64,000 nt of DNA from Diadophis punctatus similis (lineage: Eukaryota; Chordata; Lepidosauria; Squamata; Dipsadidae), in contig JALIGW010000002.1 in assembly GCA_023053685.1 (NCBI GenBank), positions 245,364,177 through 245,428,176 on the forward strand. Direction: 5' to 3'. Shown piece by piece: positions 1 through 11,328 of the stretch (within the stretch, counting starts at the first letter, position 1; every line of letters begins with the position of its first letter). The notes under the pieces are model-generated. The model made no database searches and had not been told where the DNA came from. It saw only the letters and a list, made by a program, of their open reading frames with translations. The position numbers and the translations under genes were made by a program.

Positions 1-779
1 TGATCTGTAAATGATGTGGAAGAGGCAGGAGAAAATAGGATTATTGGATGAGGATACAAAATAATGAAGACTGAATCGTAATTCAAAAATATCTCAATAA
101 GACAAAACGGAAGAAACCAGCAGGATGGAGTCCAACAGGGACCAAAGCATAGTTGTGGGAAGGAAAACTCAGTGGAAGATGAGAGAGATCAGATGGGGCA
201 GAGCGTGTGTGAAAAGGGCTGCTCTTTCCTGCTCTTTTTGGAGGCTGCAAGGCCACAAAGATTCCAGTTAGGCTTTTCATAAGTTTATTTACAATTATTC
301 AAGTGAGCCTTCTGGCCATCAGCTTGTTCCAGCAGCTGCTCACAATACCCCCCTCAAAACTTCCTTTGTTCTTTCAAAAACATCCACCATCAAAACATCC
401 ACCTGTGATGTAGCGGCTCCCACATCACAGCCTCTTCTGGGCAAAACGAGGAAAATACAAAGTTTAGAAATTCTACGTATCTTTTTAAAGCAGAAGCAAA
501 GAAAAGATTAGCATAAAAACAAAGGATTTTATTTTTCGCTTTTCAGACAGAGCTCAAAGAAAGAGGATCTCTTTTGTGGGTTAAGAAAACACGAGCTCAA
601 TTCAACTAATTTCAACTCCTTTCCTTTCCCCCAAAGAGGTCAGTGTGTGTTAATAACACATTACAAATCTGAGTAAATATTTTAAAGCACAATTTACACT
701 TTTTTTTCAAATGCACTTGCGGGATACGCATGCTCAGAGTCCTCGTGGTCTGACAGATCACAGAGAGACTTTCTGAAAG
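1..779 (-). other. Promoter-proximal intron of an upstream unit (unit 0)
   Basis: This stretch matches the segment just right of the KRAB-like exon in unit 2 (about 31380-32160), including the landmarks 'gatctgtaaatgatgtgg' and 'agccttctggccatcagc'. It is therefore intron between a KRAB-like exon outside the window on the left and the CpG region at 780-1240. No coding potential or RNA gene was seen. Confidence 0.6.
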
Positions 780-1240
780 AAACTTTCGCAAACTTCCTTC
801 CCGGATCCACCCGGATTCCCTCGGGGATCCTTGGCTGGGCGAGGAGGCAGATCCAGCCCTGGGACGGAGCCCCCTTTGACCTCTGGAGAGAAGGGAGGGG
901 TCTGCTCCCTGCAGGAAATGCCAGAGCTGGATCACCCCGAGGAAAACCCTGCAAACCGAATAGCGGAATCCGCAGCTCCCTTCCTTCTGGCGGGGAGAAG
1001 ATCTCCTGGCAGGAGGTAGAGCAGCCCAACCTGCACTGAGCGGGATCCAGGAGCCTCTCCCAAGGGATCCAACGCCAATCCTCTCCAGGCGAAGGAAAGC
1101 GGAGATCCAGCCAGTGGGAGGGGAGAGGCGGGGGCAGGCCTTCCAGCTTCCTCTCAGGCTCCGCCTACTATTTGAAGCCCTGCCTCTTCTCTGCCTCTTC
1201 TCCTTCCCCCTCCCCCTTTCAGCTAGGATCACGTGCTCTG
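780..1240 (-). promoter_or_regulatory. CpG-rich promoter/first-exon region, unit 0
   Basis: CpG-dense block with repeated 'gggatcc' and GC-box-like 'ccgcc' runs. It is paralogous to blocks near 19.0, 32.3, 44.7 and 54.0 kb. An E-box CACGTG lies at 1230-1235, and the same palindrome recurs at the same place in units 1, 2 and 4. By analogy with unit 2, transcription would run leftward. The block is cut at its upstream side by the gypsy remnant that starts near 1263. Promoter function is inferred from CpG content and conserved position; no start site was mapped. Confidence 0.55.
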
Positions 1241-1263
1241 AAACCCTTTGCGTGTGTTTGTGA

Positions 1264-2501
1264 TTGTGTCTTTCTCAGATAGAAAAAGAAGTCGAGGACT
1301 ATGTTAAAAGCTGCACAATGTGCACGGCCATGAAAAAGAGACTGGGGAGACCCCCCCTCCCTGGCCTGCTGCAGCAGGTGGCAGACCCGGCCCGGCCCTG
1401 GGAGGAGATCGCTATGGATTTTATCAGTAGTAGACCTGTTCTCCAAGCATGCCCACTTAACCCCTGCTCTGGGCTCCCCTCAGCGAGAAAACTTGCCAAG
1501 TTATTTATTAAGCAAATATACATGGCATTCTATGTACAATTATTTCTGACCGGGGGGGGGGGTTCCAATTTACCGCCAAGTTCTGGATGGAGTTTGTTAG
1601 GTCCATCGGGTGCTCGCAGGGGTTTAGCTCAGCTTTTCATCCGAGTACCAATGGGGCCGTAGAACGAGCAAATATGTTGGTGGAGCAATATTGAAGATGT
1701 TAGCTCAACTATCAGCAGTTTAATTGGGTAGAATTGCTGCCATTTCCTGAGGTGGCATACAATAATGCTGTGCATAGCAGCACTGCTCTAACTCCTTTTC
1801 AGATCAATAGCAGCATGGAGTTTGTTCCCATGCCTAGGGAACCCCTCTCATCAGTATCCCTAAATGAATGGATGGAGTCTTTGAAGGAGGGGTGGGAAAA
1901 TACCAAGTGTGCCCTAAGGGAAGCAGCGAAAACATATAAAACGCAAGCGGATAAACGCCATCAACCCCCAAGAGCCGTTTTGAGTCGGAAGCAAGGTCTA
2001 CCTCTTGACGAAGTACCTTAAACTGAGACTCTCATCACAGTTTATAGGCCCTTTCCCAATAGAGAGAATAATCAACCCGGTCACAGTACAGCTTAAACTC
2101 CCGCGGCTGTTAGGGAAAGTGCATCCATTCTTTCACATTAGCCAGTTAAAACCAACGGTAGGCTCACCGATCAGACCGGTAGATCGGGCAGCCCCAAAGC
2201 CCATAGTCGTGCAGGGGGAGACACATTATGAGGTAAAGAAGATTTTAGATTCAAGGCTGCATAGGGGCTGGTTGCAGTACCTTGTGCGTTGGTAGGGATG
2301 CCCCTTTTCTGAAGCCACATGGGTAGAGAGCTGGGATGTAAAGACAGATGGGTTGATTAAACAGTTTCATGATGAGTTCCCTCAAAAGCCTAAAGGGCCT
2401 CCGGGGGGGGGGAGGAAGAGGGGGGTTGAGGTGAGCCTTGACTAATTTCCTCTGTATATTTTGTCGTGCAGGAAATCCTCTTCAATTGAGGGGGGGCAGC
2501 C
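1264..2501 (+). mobile_element. Ty3/gypsy chromovirus remnant: integrase and chromodomain
   Basis: Three broken reading frames (1264-1662, 1734-2021, 2005-2295) match the 3' half of a gypsy pol gene. The first carries the Cys-x2-Cys end of the integrase zinc-binding domain and a 'PWEEIAMDF' start of the catalytic core. The second ends the core and has 'ALTPFQ'. The third has the C-terminal '[12 protein letters not shown]' box followed by a chromodomain-like segment ending 'YLVRW'. The frame breaks at a run of nine to ten G near 1552-1561, and a segment of the core is missing near 1440. Everything 5' of the integrase is absent, and the left edge abuts the unit 0 promoter directly. It is a dead fragment. 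Confidence 0.8.
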
Positions 2502-2901
2502 TGTCAACCCTGAAGCTGACCTGGATGAAGCCATCTTGGAGCTTCAGTGTTGCCACACTGGAGTGAGGGATAGAGAGGGGGGGGATTAGAGAAAGCTGGG
2601 GTTGTGTAGTCAAAATAAAATACTTTCTCCTGGGAACCAAGGACCTTCTCACACCTGGCCGGAGGGAGGAGGAGTGATGTCACCAGTTCAGCGGACGCTG
2701 CTTTGATTGGGCCATGTGACTGATTGTCTGGGATTGAGGGGAAAACTTTTACTTTTAATTAGGTGAAAACCAAGGGGCCCTTCAGAGTTGGTTTTCACCA
2801 GATATTTGTCAATTTCATATTTCCAATAAACCTATTCTTTGAGAAATCCTCCTGCCTCAGAGTTTTTGCTTGCGATGGAGCTCTTACTTGGAACCCTGAC
2901 A
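2502..2901 (+). repeat. 3' LTR of the gypsy element
   Basis: It starts TGTCAACCC after a G-rich polypurine tract (2488-2500) and ends CCCTGACA, giving TGTCA/TGACA inverted ends. A polyadenylation signal 'aataaa' lies near 2824-2829, 75 bp before the end, as expected for the R region. The start, the end and the 'aataaa...tctttgag' block resemble the solo LTRs at 28935-29323 and in units 3 and 4, so these belong to one LTR family. Confidence 0.75.
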
Positions 2902-2912
2902 CCCATTAGATC

Positions 2913-3600
2913 AGGCAGGAAAGGAGGAGGGGGAAATGGCTCCGATTTGGGGTTTCATCCTTCTCCAGGGGCGACAGCACAGGCACCCCGAAGAGGATCA
3001 TTGCTGACTAAGGCAAATAAAGATATACAGAGCTTCCCAAAATCGAAATGAATGATCCTGCTTGTTATCCCAACTGGCCCCGAAAGCAATAGAAGAAGAA
3101 AAATATTAAACCAACAATCTGTGACATGGCTTAATCCTGGGGTAAATTTCATCCTACACTTTCTGAAGGGTGGGGGGCTCACTGAATACCTTCAGAAGGA
3201 AAAGCCCCAAATAAAAGATCCCCAATAAAGGATCCAGAGAATTTCAATTAAAATTTAAGCTTTAGGAGAAGGCCTAAGCGCTTCAGCTTACTAAACTGTA
3301 AGCCCAAGTGCATTATGGGACAAGGCCTAAACAGGAACAATCTGCACACATCGTAGTTAAAACTGTATTGCTGAAGCAAGACCCAGTTTGGGCTGAGAGA
3401 ACATTTCCCCATGAAAGAACCAGATGAAGGCTGGGCAGGGGAAGCCCCACCTCCACTTGAGTCCCCAGGCAGCCTCTTTCGGCTTCAGGGGTGCCTCCAC
3501 CCAGCCGATGCGACTCCCCCACTCTGTGGCCTTCCGCCCAGGGTCCACCTCCAACTCGACCAAGAGTGGCTTCTTACAACTAATCTGACCGGACACTTTT
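2913..3600. other. Duplicated non-coding block A (pair of 10006-10560)
   Basis: This block is clearly paralogous to 10006-10560. Shared landmarks are 'aaatggctcc', 'ttcagcttactaaactgta', 'ccagtttgggctgag' and 'cagcctctttcggcttca'. On the minus strand a 79-codon frame (3357-3596) is partly conserved in the partner but is interrupted there, so coding is doubtful. Both copies lie just left of a KRAB-like exon that has no zinc-finger exon, and the block may be intron or the 3' part of a lost gene. Confidence 0.5.
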
Positions 3601-3605
3601 AAGAA

Positions 3606-5577
3606 CTTTCATTAAGTCTTACTTAGTGGCGATACGGGCGGCAAAATGTTCGCATTTTTCCGCTCTTATTGCGTCCGCTGACTCCCGCCCAGCCGCCCTG
3701 TTTAGGGTGACCCGCACCCTTCTGGCTAAGGAGGAAGGCGGAGATCCCTTGCAGGGTAGAGCTGAGGAATTTTCTCGGTTTCTGGCGGATAAAGTCATTT
3801 AGATTCGGACAGACCTGGACTCCGATTGGGCAGTACAGGCCGAGATGACCGGGGCAGGTCTTAGTCCGGTTATCTGGGATAGGTTTGAACCGGTGACTCC
3901 TGAGGATGTAGACAAGGCCATAGGAGCGATGAGCTCCGCCACCTGTTTATTGGACCCGTGCCCCTCCTGGCTGGTTTGGGCCACCAGGGAGGTGTCACGC
4001 GGCTGGCTCCAGGCGTTGGTCAACGCTTCTTTGAGAGAAGGGTCCGTCCCGCAGCCCTTAAAAGCTGCGGTGGTGAGACCCCTCCTCAAGAAGCCTTCCC
4101 TGGACCCGGCGGATTTAAAGAACTTCCGTCCAGTCTCCAACCTTCCCTTCGCGGGGAAGGTTGAGAAAGTGGTGGCGCTCCAGCTCCTACGGCTGTTGGA
4201 TGACACGGATTTTCTGGATCCCTTTCAATCAGGTTTCAGGCGCGGCTACAGTACGGAAACGGCTTTGGTCACCCTGATGGATGATCTCTAGCGAGCCCGG
4301 GATGGAGGTTATTCCTCTATCCTGGTGCTACTTGACCTCTCAGCGGCCTTCGATACCATTGACCATGGTATCCTTCTGCATCGTCTTGGAGAGATGGGGG
4401 TGGGCGGCACTGTTTTGCAGTGGTTCTCCTCCTTCCTCTCTGACAGGACGCAGTCGGTGTTGACAGGGGGGCAGAGGTCGAGCCCTAGGCCCCTACTATG
4501 TGGGGTGCCTCAGGGCTCGGTCCTCTCGCCCATCCTGTTTAACATCTACATGAAGCCACTGGGTGAGATCATCCGACGACACGGGGTGAGGTATCAGCAA
4601 TATGCTGATGATACCCAGTTGTACATCTCCACCCCGTCTCAATTCGGGGAAGCCGTAGACGTAATGGGCCGCTGCCTGGATGATGTTAGGGTCTGGATGG
4701 GGAAGAACTGGCTAAAACTTAACCCTGACAAGACTGAGTGGTTATGGATATTGCCTCCTAAGGACGTGACCAACTGTCCCTCCTTGGTTCTTGGGGGAGA
4801 GAAATTAGCTCCCTCAGAACGGGTCCGCAATTTGGGTGTCCTCCTAGATCCACAGCTAAAATTGGAGCAACATCTTTCAGCTGTGGCTAGGGGGACCTTT
4901 GCACAAGTAAGTCTTGTGCACCAATTGCGACCCTACTTGGAGAGGGAGGCACTTCTCACAGTCACTCATGCCCTCATCACCTCACGGCTGGATTACTGCA
5001 ATGCGCTCTACATGGGGCTACCCTTGAAGAGTGTCCGGCGACTGCAACTGGTGCAAAATGCAGCTGCGCGAGCTGTGGTGGATGCACCCAGATGCACCCA
5101 CGTAACACCAATTCTCCGCCAGCTGCATTGGTTGCCCATTAGTCTCCGGATCCAATTCAAGGTGTTGGTCGTTACCTTTAAAGCCCTACATGGCTCAGGG
5201 CCAGGTTACCTTCGGGACCGCATCCTGCCGCATACCTCCCTACGACCGGTCAGGGCCCACAGAGTCGGCCTCCTCCAGGTCCCATCGACCAAACAATGTC
5301 GGTTGGCGGGGCCGAGGGGGAGGGCCTTCTCTGTGGGAGCTCCCTCCCTGTGGAACCAGCTTCCCCCGGAGATCAGGACTGTCCCCACCCTGCTGGCCTT
5401 CCGGAAAGCAATAAAAACTTGGCTCTTCCGGCAGGCGGGTGAAAGCGAGACGATACTCTTTTAATTTTTATATATATGTTTTTAACTATTGTATTTTATT
5501 GCATTTGTACTGTCGAAATGGATCTGAATATGTTGTGAGCCGCCCAGAGTCCCTAGGGAGTTGGGCGGCATACAAAT
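3606..5577 (+). mobile_element. L2/CR1-clade LINE, 5'-truncated, reverse transcriptase domain
   Basis: The second half of a LINE ORF2 is readable in one frame from about 3780 to 5464. It has the N-terminal RT block with 'KNFRPVSNLPF', then 'DLSAAFDTIDH', 'GVPQGSVLSP' and the catalytic 'YADDTQLY', followed by the thumb and the C-terminal 'LHWLPI' region. Only two in-frame nonsense codons were found (TAG at 3800-3802 and 4289-4291). The 3' UTR ends with 'gagttgggcggcatacaaat' and runs into a TTAAA array. It interrupts block A relative to the homologous sequence at 10556-10600. Jockey-superfamily assignment is firm; L2 versus CR1 is less so. Confidence 0.85.
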
Positions 5578-5634
5578 CCATTAAATTAAATTAAATTAAA
5601 TTAAATTAAATTAAATTAAATTAAATTAAATTAA
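5578..5634 (+). repeat. (TTAAA)n tail of the L2-type LINE
   Basis: About eleven perfect pentamer copies follow the LINE 3' end. The LINE copy near 51.4 kb also ends in a short TTAAA-type tail, so the array is the expanded 3' tail. Confidence 0.9.
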
Positions 5635-5743
5635 ACGAATTATGCCTTCACTCTGCACCTTGGCAGAAAAACCCAATTTTATTGCATTGCCACATAAAGA
5701 TTTTAAAAATGCTTATTTTCCAAATCAAGTTTCATTGACTCAC

Positions 5744-5996
5744 CTTTAAAGTTACAGCTAAGAGATCTCTGGATCACTTGTTACCTCTCTGAGTCAAGGC
5801 CAGGGATGATCCTCACCGCTGACCGGCTTGATTTCTCCTTAACTGATTGGTCCTTTGTGCAGGAAGCTGCTTCTCAAACCAGGCCAAGATTTCCAAATTT
5901 TCTAGAACGGAGTCCAGGCCAAAAATTTCGTGAGTTCTGATCCAAGAACGCCCCTTTCTCCTCCCTGGAGTTCACGGCCAGATCCTCACTGGTGTC
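5744..5996 (-). pseudogene. KRAB-A-like exon, module A
   Basis: On the minus strand a good acceptor (CTCTTTGCAG, ending at 5997) opens an exon whose first codons read TSEDLAVNSREEKGAFLD, the start of a KRAB-A-like box (EDVAV.FTEEE). A donor GTGAGT follows at 5743-5738. The second half of the box is out of frame relative to the unit 2 copy and reaches a stop, so no full KRAB domain is made. The CpG region at 7190-8020 would be its promoter. No zinc-finger exon lies between it and the next unit, so the module is orphaned. Confidence 0.5.
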
Positions 5997-6211
5997 CTGC
6001 AAAGAGAAATAAAAAAGGCTCAGATGCCGACAGTAAAGCTGAGCTTAATCTATCAGCAACCTGAACGAGGAAGGAAAAAATAAGATTATTTGTTGAAGAT
6101 ACAAAGTAACAGGAGATGAAATTGTGATTCAAGAAGATCTTGATGGGCCAAAATGGAAGAAACCAGGAAGACGGAAGTCCAAGTGGGAGCAACAAATAGT
6201 TGTGAGTAGGA

Positions 6212-6790
6212 ATGATGGAGAAAAAACAGGACTACAGGCCTTTCGGAATCAAAAGAAGTCTTGTTTTTATTTTGCGCAAAATGGTTCAGAGTGAAAACCA
6301 CCTGAGATCTGAACGACCTTCCAATGAAAAACATGAAGTATATATATTCTTGCATTCATAGCAAAGGCACGCATACATCAGCGATTGGTTACATTTAGGG
6401 ATCAGCCTCTGTTTCCCTATTAGGAAAGAAAATTACACATAGTAAAGCCACGTATACGTTATAATATGGTTCAACCCACCCACCCCTCGTTGCTATCCAA
6501 AAGCAGAACTGTCTTATGCCTATGTGCGCAGATATCTAACGTAGCTATATATGTCCACATTCCTTACGGTATGTATTTAGCCAATCATAACTTATGGCTT
6601 AGCCTCTACCCTAGATTCATGCAAAAACAGGATGTTGCTATGCTTCCTCTGCACATTCCCAGCAAAGAGGCCCTTTTTTGCTTTTTTGCCTCTAACATCA
6701 AGTGCTAGAAAGAAGGATCCTAGGGCCATCTAATCTAGCCCCTTTTCTTACTTCTTGATTTATTTAATTACCTGTTTTATTCTGCCTTAG
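6212..6790. other. Unclassified insertion in module A intron
   Basis: The intron is continuous with other units up to 'gttgtgagtaggaa' and resumes at about 6791 with 'gaaaactcaaaggaag'. The roughly 580 bp between is absent from the paralogs. It is AT-rich, contains 'tttttattttgcg' (a minus-strand AATAAA) and has no clear ORF or terminal repeats. It could be a solo LTR. Confidence 0.35.
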
Positions 6791-7189
6791 GAAAACTCAA
6801 AGGAAGACAAGCGAGATCAGAAAAGGGTTGCTCTTTCCCGCTTTTGGAGGCTGCAAGGCCACCAAGATCCCAGGCTTCCTGGACCCAATTCTACTTTGGA
6901 CAGGCATTTTAAAATCAGGCAAGGCAACCTTCTGGCCATCAGCTTGTTCTAGGAGCTGCTCACAAGACCAGCCTCAAAACTTCCTTAGAGTTTCTGCTTT
7001 CTAAAACATCCACCATGGAGGCCACATCCCAGCCTCCCCATTGCAATGAAACCAGTCTGTGTTAATTCCACATTGCATCTCTCAAAACACCTTTTACAGC
7101 TCCGTTTACGCCATTTCTGCAACTGGGCTTGAGGGAAACGGATGTTCAGAGACTTCCTGTTCAAACGGACAGCAGAGACGTTTTCTGAA

Positions 7190-8020
7190 AGTAACTTCCC
7201 CCAAAGCTCCTTCCCGGATCCACCCGAAGCCCCCCGGGGACCCTTGGCCGGGCGAGGAGGGGGCAGATCCAGCTCGGGGACGGAGCCCCCTTTGCACCCC
7301 TGCAAGGAAGGGAGGGATCCGCTGCCTGCAGGCAACTCCAGAGCCGGATCTCCCCGAGGAAAACCCTTCTTGGGGAGAAGATCTCCTGGCAGAAGGGGCG
7401 GCCTGGAGGCCGGAGGGAGAGCAGCCTCACCTGCCCCGAGCGGGATCCAGCAGCTTATCCCGAAGGAACCAGCGCCGATCCTCGCCGGGTGAAGTGGGAC
7501 GCGCGAAGGGAAGCGGAGATCCGGCCGAGGGGGGGGGGGAGAGGCGGGGCGGGGCTTCTGCTCTCCTCTCTGGCTCCGCCCTCGCCTTGCAGCCCCGCCC
7601 CTCATTGCAGCCTCAGCTCCTCCCCCTCCCAGCCGGGGCTCCTCTGTTCCTCCGCGGGGCATCGGCGTCCGGGGTGCCTCTGCCCATGCGAAGAGCGCCC
7701 TGCTGTGCCCGGGCGGGGCTGCCTCCTGCTCCAGCATCCCGGAGGGGAACTGAAGCTCCGCGGTGGCCGCCCAAGAGTCGCTGATCGCGGCGTCTGCCGA
7801 GGCTGGAGAAGGGGGCCGGCAGGGGATGCGGCGGAGCCCGAGGAAGAGCCGCTCTCGCTGGGGGGAAAGGCAGGCGCCGCCCCGGACGCTCCGGGCTCCC
7901 CTCCGCGGCTGAGGAAGGAAAGAGGGGAAAGAGAAGCGGGGAGGAGTCCTCGGTGCAGCCGCGGTTGGGGGAGCTCCAGGGGGAGGATCCGGAAGAAGCC
8001 CCCCAGTTGATCCCTTCTGG
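7190..8020 (-). promoter_or_regulatory. CpG-rich promoter/first-exon region, module A
   Basis: This is the longest CpG-dense block in the window. The left part matches the other promoters ('ggatccacccg', 'cgaggaaaac', 'gatctcctggcag'). At about 7638 it switches to a sequence ending 'ggggtgcctctgcccatg', shared only with the block at the window's right edge (63950-64000). The part from 7745 to 8010 is not seen in other units. Long frames here on both strands are typical of GC-rich DNA and are not convincing genes. Confidence 0.55.
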
Positions 8021-8652
8021 TGGATCCAAAGATCCTCAAAGTGGATCTAGTCAGCTGCTCCCACCCCCTTCCATCCCTCTCCCATCCTAATGATCCATAC
8101 AGGTGTTTTTTGGGAGGTCTCTGCCGGCATCGCCTCCTCCACACCCGGAGCCGGATGGTGGCCCAAGTGCAGTTTCGCCGCCTCTTCCCTCGCTTCCCCC
8201 CAAACCATCATCCCCTCCTCTGGGGGTCACAAGGCACGCAGCCAATTCTGGCAATCTGCCCACGTCGGGTTCACGATCCGTTTTGGATCCTCCCGATATG
8301 GGGAAATCTTCTTCTTCTTCCAGTGAAATGAATCTGAAGCTGAAAAAGGCAGCTGGAGAAACCTCGTGATAGGAATCTTCCGTGTTGCTGGTTGATCTTT
8401 TCCTGCCTCTGTCCGGTCCCTTCAGCTTCCCTCCAGGGTCTCCCCTCCCCCTCCCCCAGGATCCTCAGGAGGGATCAGGAGGGATCCAGAGACTGACCAG
8501 GTGGCTCTGCAATGGCAAAGGGTTTAGAGATCCTCCTCCCCCACCCCCGTTGGCGCTCTCACATGGAAGCAATCCTAATTTCCAAATTCTTGTCTTGGGT
8601 CCCCAGGTCCTTCCTCTCTTCTCCTCCTAACTCAGCCCAGAATTCCACCTTC
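8021..8652. other. Flank of module A, nothing recognised
   Basis: Moderately GC-rich, pyrimidine-rich DNA without repeats, RNA genes or credible coding frames that I can identify. It has no obvious paralog in the other units. Confidence 0.4.
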
Positions 8653-8968
8653 TGTTGAATAGCCAGGCTGCAGCTGACAAGAAGGGACACAGACCGGCTG
8701 ACAGGAAGCAGCAACTTTATTCAGAACTCAGCAGCTGTGACAGCAACAACAACAGTGAGGCTGTTTTATGCCTTTTATAGGGGAGCTGCCAAGTCCTGAG
8801 CCAATAGGAAGTCTTTATTCTCCCGCTTGCCGGCTGCCTGCGCCTCAACCAATCAGCCGGCGCGGTCGTAAGTCGAGGACTTGGCACCCTCCTTCTGGAA
8901 TTCCTTCTTGTTCCTGTCTCATAAAAGCCTCTGCACCAAGCATTTCCTCCCATTTTGCTTACGAAACA
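8653..8968 (-). mobile_element. Solo LTR-like element with minus-strand promoter signals
   Basis: Read on the minus strand it has CCAAT-type boxes (near 8800 and 8846), a TATA box CTATAAAAGG (8771-8780) and a polyadenylation signal AATAAA (8716-8721) about 55 bp further on. This is the usual order within an LTR. The ends begin TGTTGA and TGTTTC when read inward, but no matching target duplication was found, so the exact limits are uncertain. Confidence 0.45.
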
Positions 8969-8981
8969 TGTATAACGGCAA

Positions 8982-9232
8982 AAATACAGGTAACCCTCAA
9001 CTTACATTCCATTTAGTGACCATTCAAAGTTACAACGGCAAGGAAGAAAGTGCCTTATGATGGTTTTTCACACTTATGACCATTTTGGCATTCCCCCATG
9101 GTCATGTGATTTACATTCAGATACTTAACAACTTCTTATATATCTGTGGGACATAACTCAGTTAACAAATGTCTCACTTAGCAACATAAATTTTGGGCTC
9201 AGTTGTGGCTGTTGAGGACTCCCTGTATTGTA
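8982..9232. repeat. Palindromic DNA repeat ('aggt..cctc.acttac' family)
   Basis: It starts 'acaggtaaccctcaactta' and ends 'gttgaggactccctgta', an imperfect terminal inverted repeat. The interior has 'ttatgaccattttggca' and 'ggtcatgtgattt'. Shorter relatives lie in every zinc-finger 3' UTR and at 21073-21343 and 59735-59880. It looks like a non-autonomous DNA element widespread in squamates; the superfamily was not determined. Confidence 0.55.
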
Positions 9233-9304
9233 GCTCAGCAGCTGAGAGGGGAAACAGGCCTGGAAATACTGCTAAGCCACTGCAGACTGGAAATATATCT
9301 TTTT

Positions 9305-9571
9305 AAAAAACGTTTTATTTATATCCCAATATTACTATTTAAAAAAAATATTTAATATTATTTTTATAAATTAAACTCAAGACGATGAACACATCCAACA
9401 CACATTCCTCCTATTTTTCTAAAAAAACCAAAAACCCTGTGATGTAAGTTGGGGAGAGTGTGTGACTAGCCACAGGTCACCCAGCTTCCTTTCAAGGCCA
9501 AGGCAGGACTGGAACTCATGGTCTCCCAGTTTTTCCCAAGTGCCCTAACCGCTAGGCCAAGCTGACTCTCC
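9305..9571 (-). mobile_element. Sauria-type tRNA SINE
   Basis: The tRNA-like head is at the right on the minus strand, with A-box-like 'TGGCCTAGCGGTTA' and B-box-like 'GAGTTCCAGTCC'. The body contains the reverse of 'aggtcacccagct', and the tail includes 'ttatttatatccc'. Confidence 0.7.
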
Positions 9572-10005
9572 CAGATTGGATAGGTGGAGCTGATTGGGAA
9601 TTCTTATCATGAGGTTGAGGTTAGTGTAAGCAACCCATTTCTTCTCCCCTTTTCCTGCTTTTTCTGCACTTTCTGCACTCCACTTCAACATGACTAATTG
9701 ATCCTGGTTTCCTTGGGACACATTGCCTCTCCCTGCATGGATCCATTTCACAGCTCAGTCTCTTCCTCTTGATAGGACCATACTTTTCTTTGTGCTATTT
9801 ATTTATTTATTAGATGAATTTGCCATCCCTCTTGGCAAGTAGATTCTTTGCGTGGCTGACATCATCCCCGTGCGTTTTCTATCCGGATGGGAGAGAGAGA
9901 GGACAACCGATTAACTGGCCCACCTCAGGCTACTTAGGGGTGTGTGTGTGTGTTTGTGTATTAGAAGAGTTCAGTCAGGCCACCCTGAAAAAGACTCAAC
10001 CCCAG
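9572..10005. other. Spacer with a short GT run
   Basis: Contains a short TTTA run near 9799 and a GT tract at 9941-9958. No gene or classified repeat was recognised. Confidence 0.4.
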
Positions 10006-10560
10006 AAGGTCAGACAGAAAAGGAGGAAGGGAAAATGGCTCCCATTTGGCATTTCGTCCTTCTCCAGGAGAGACAGCCCAGGCACCGCAAAAAGGACCTC
10101 TGCTGATCAGAGGAAATAAAGTTATACAGAGCCCCCACCCCCCAAAGTGAAATGAAAGATCCTAACTGGCCCCTTCAAGCAAGGGTGTGTGTGTGTGTCT
10201 GAATGCCTTCCGGTAGAGAAGCCCCAAAAACCCAATAAAGGACCAATCGCTTTAGGACAAGGCCTAAGCCTTTCAGCTTACTAAACTGTAACCCAAGTGC
10301 ATCATGGGACAAGGAACGAACAGGAAAAGTTTCCACACGTTAGAGCTAAAAATGTGTAGCTGAAACAAGAACCAGTTTGGGCTGAGACAATATTTCCCCG
10401 TGACCAGACAGGATGAAGGCTGGACGGGGGCAGCCCCACCCCAAGTCCTCAGGCAGCCTCTTTCGGCTTCAGGGGTACATCCGCCCACCCGTTGCGAGTC
10501 CCCCACTCCGTGACCTTCCACCCAGAGTCCAGCTCCAACTCGACCGAGAGTGGCTTCTTA
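10006..10560. other. Duplicated non-coding block B (pair of 2913-3600)
   Basis: Paralog of block A in the same order and the same position relative to a KRAB-like exon, without the L2 LINE. A GT tract is inserted near 10183-10198. The minus-strand frame that is open in block A is broken by stops here. Confidence 0.5.
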
Positions 10561-10875
10561 TAACAAATATTGATTAGAGGAATGATGCCTTCACACCTTG
10601 GCAGAAAAACCCAAATTTCACTGCATTGCTGTTTTGTCAAATAAAAATTTTAAAAATGCTCATTGTTCAAACTGAGATTTATTTATGCACCTTCAAAGAT
10701 ACATCTAAGAGGTCTCTGGGTCACTTGTTACCCCTCTGGGTCAAGGCCAGGGATGACCCTCACTGCTGACCGGTTTGATTGCTCCTTAACTGATTGGCCT
10801 TTTGTGCAGGAAGCTGCTTCTCCAACTGGGCCACGGTTTCCAAATTCTCTTAGAGCAGAATCCCGGCCAAAGGTT

Positions 10876-11093
10876 CAAGGAGAGATTCCACCTAGAAATA
10901 AGGAGAAATTTTCTGACATTGAGAACAATCAGCCAATGGAACCGCTTGCCTTCGGAAGTTGTGGGAGCTTCATCACTGGAAGCTTTCAAGAAGAAACTAG
11001 ACTGCCATCTGTCAGAAATGGTGTAGTAGGGTCTCCTGCTTGGGCAGGGGGTTGGACTAGATGACCTACCAGGTCCCTTCCAACTCTGTTAGC
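10876..11093 (+). mobile_element. CR1 3'-end fragment
   Basis: Carries the CR1 3' UTR hallmark 'ggttggactagatgacct...cccttccaactctgtta', with degraded ORF2 end and UTR to its left ('gagagattccacctagaaa'). It interrupts the module B exon. Confidence 0.7.
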
Positions 11094-11328
11094 AATAGCA
11101 ATAGCACTTAGACTTATATACCGCTTCACAGTTCTTTACACCCCCCTGTAAGCGGTTTTACAGAGTCAGCCTATCGCCCCCAACAATCCTCATTTTACCC
11201 ACCTCTGAAGGATGGAAGGCTGAGTCACCCTTGAGCCCTGGTGAGAATCGAACTGCCCAATTGCAGTCAGACGGCAGTCAGCAGAATAGCCTGCAGTACT
11301 GCATTCCAACCACTGCGCCACCCCGGCT
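11094..11328 (-). mobile_element. tRNA-derived SINE ('agcggtatataag' family)
   Basis: Minus-strand copy with the tRNA head at the right ('gccggggtggcgcagtggtt'), a B-box 'GTTCGATTCTC' (11243-11253) and a 3' end 'gcggtatataagtctaagtg' followed by 'ctattgctattgc'. It inserted in the CR1 tail. Confidence 0.75.

Noticed and set aside
1264..1290. Possible splice acceptor 'gtctttctcag' joining the promoter to the gypsy integrase frame
   Set aside because: It is on the plus strand, opposite to the genes, and the integrase frame is broken. The resemblance comes from the truncation point falling after a pyrimidine-rich promoter sequence.
6985..8144. Several 130-260 codon frames on both strands in the module A CpG block
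   Set aside because: High GC content removes stop codons. The frames are not conserved in the paralogous blocks, overlap each other on both strands and show no domain.
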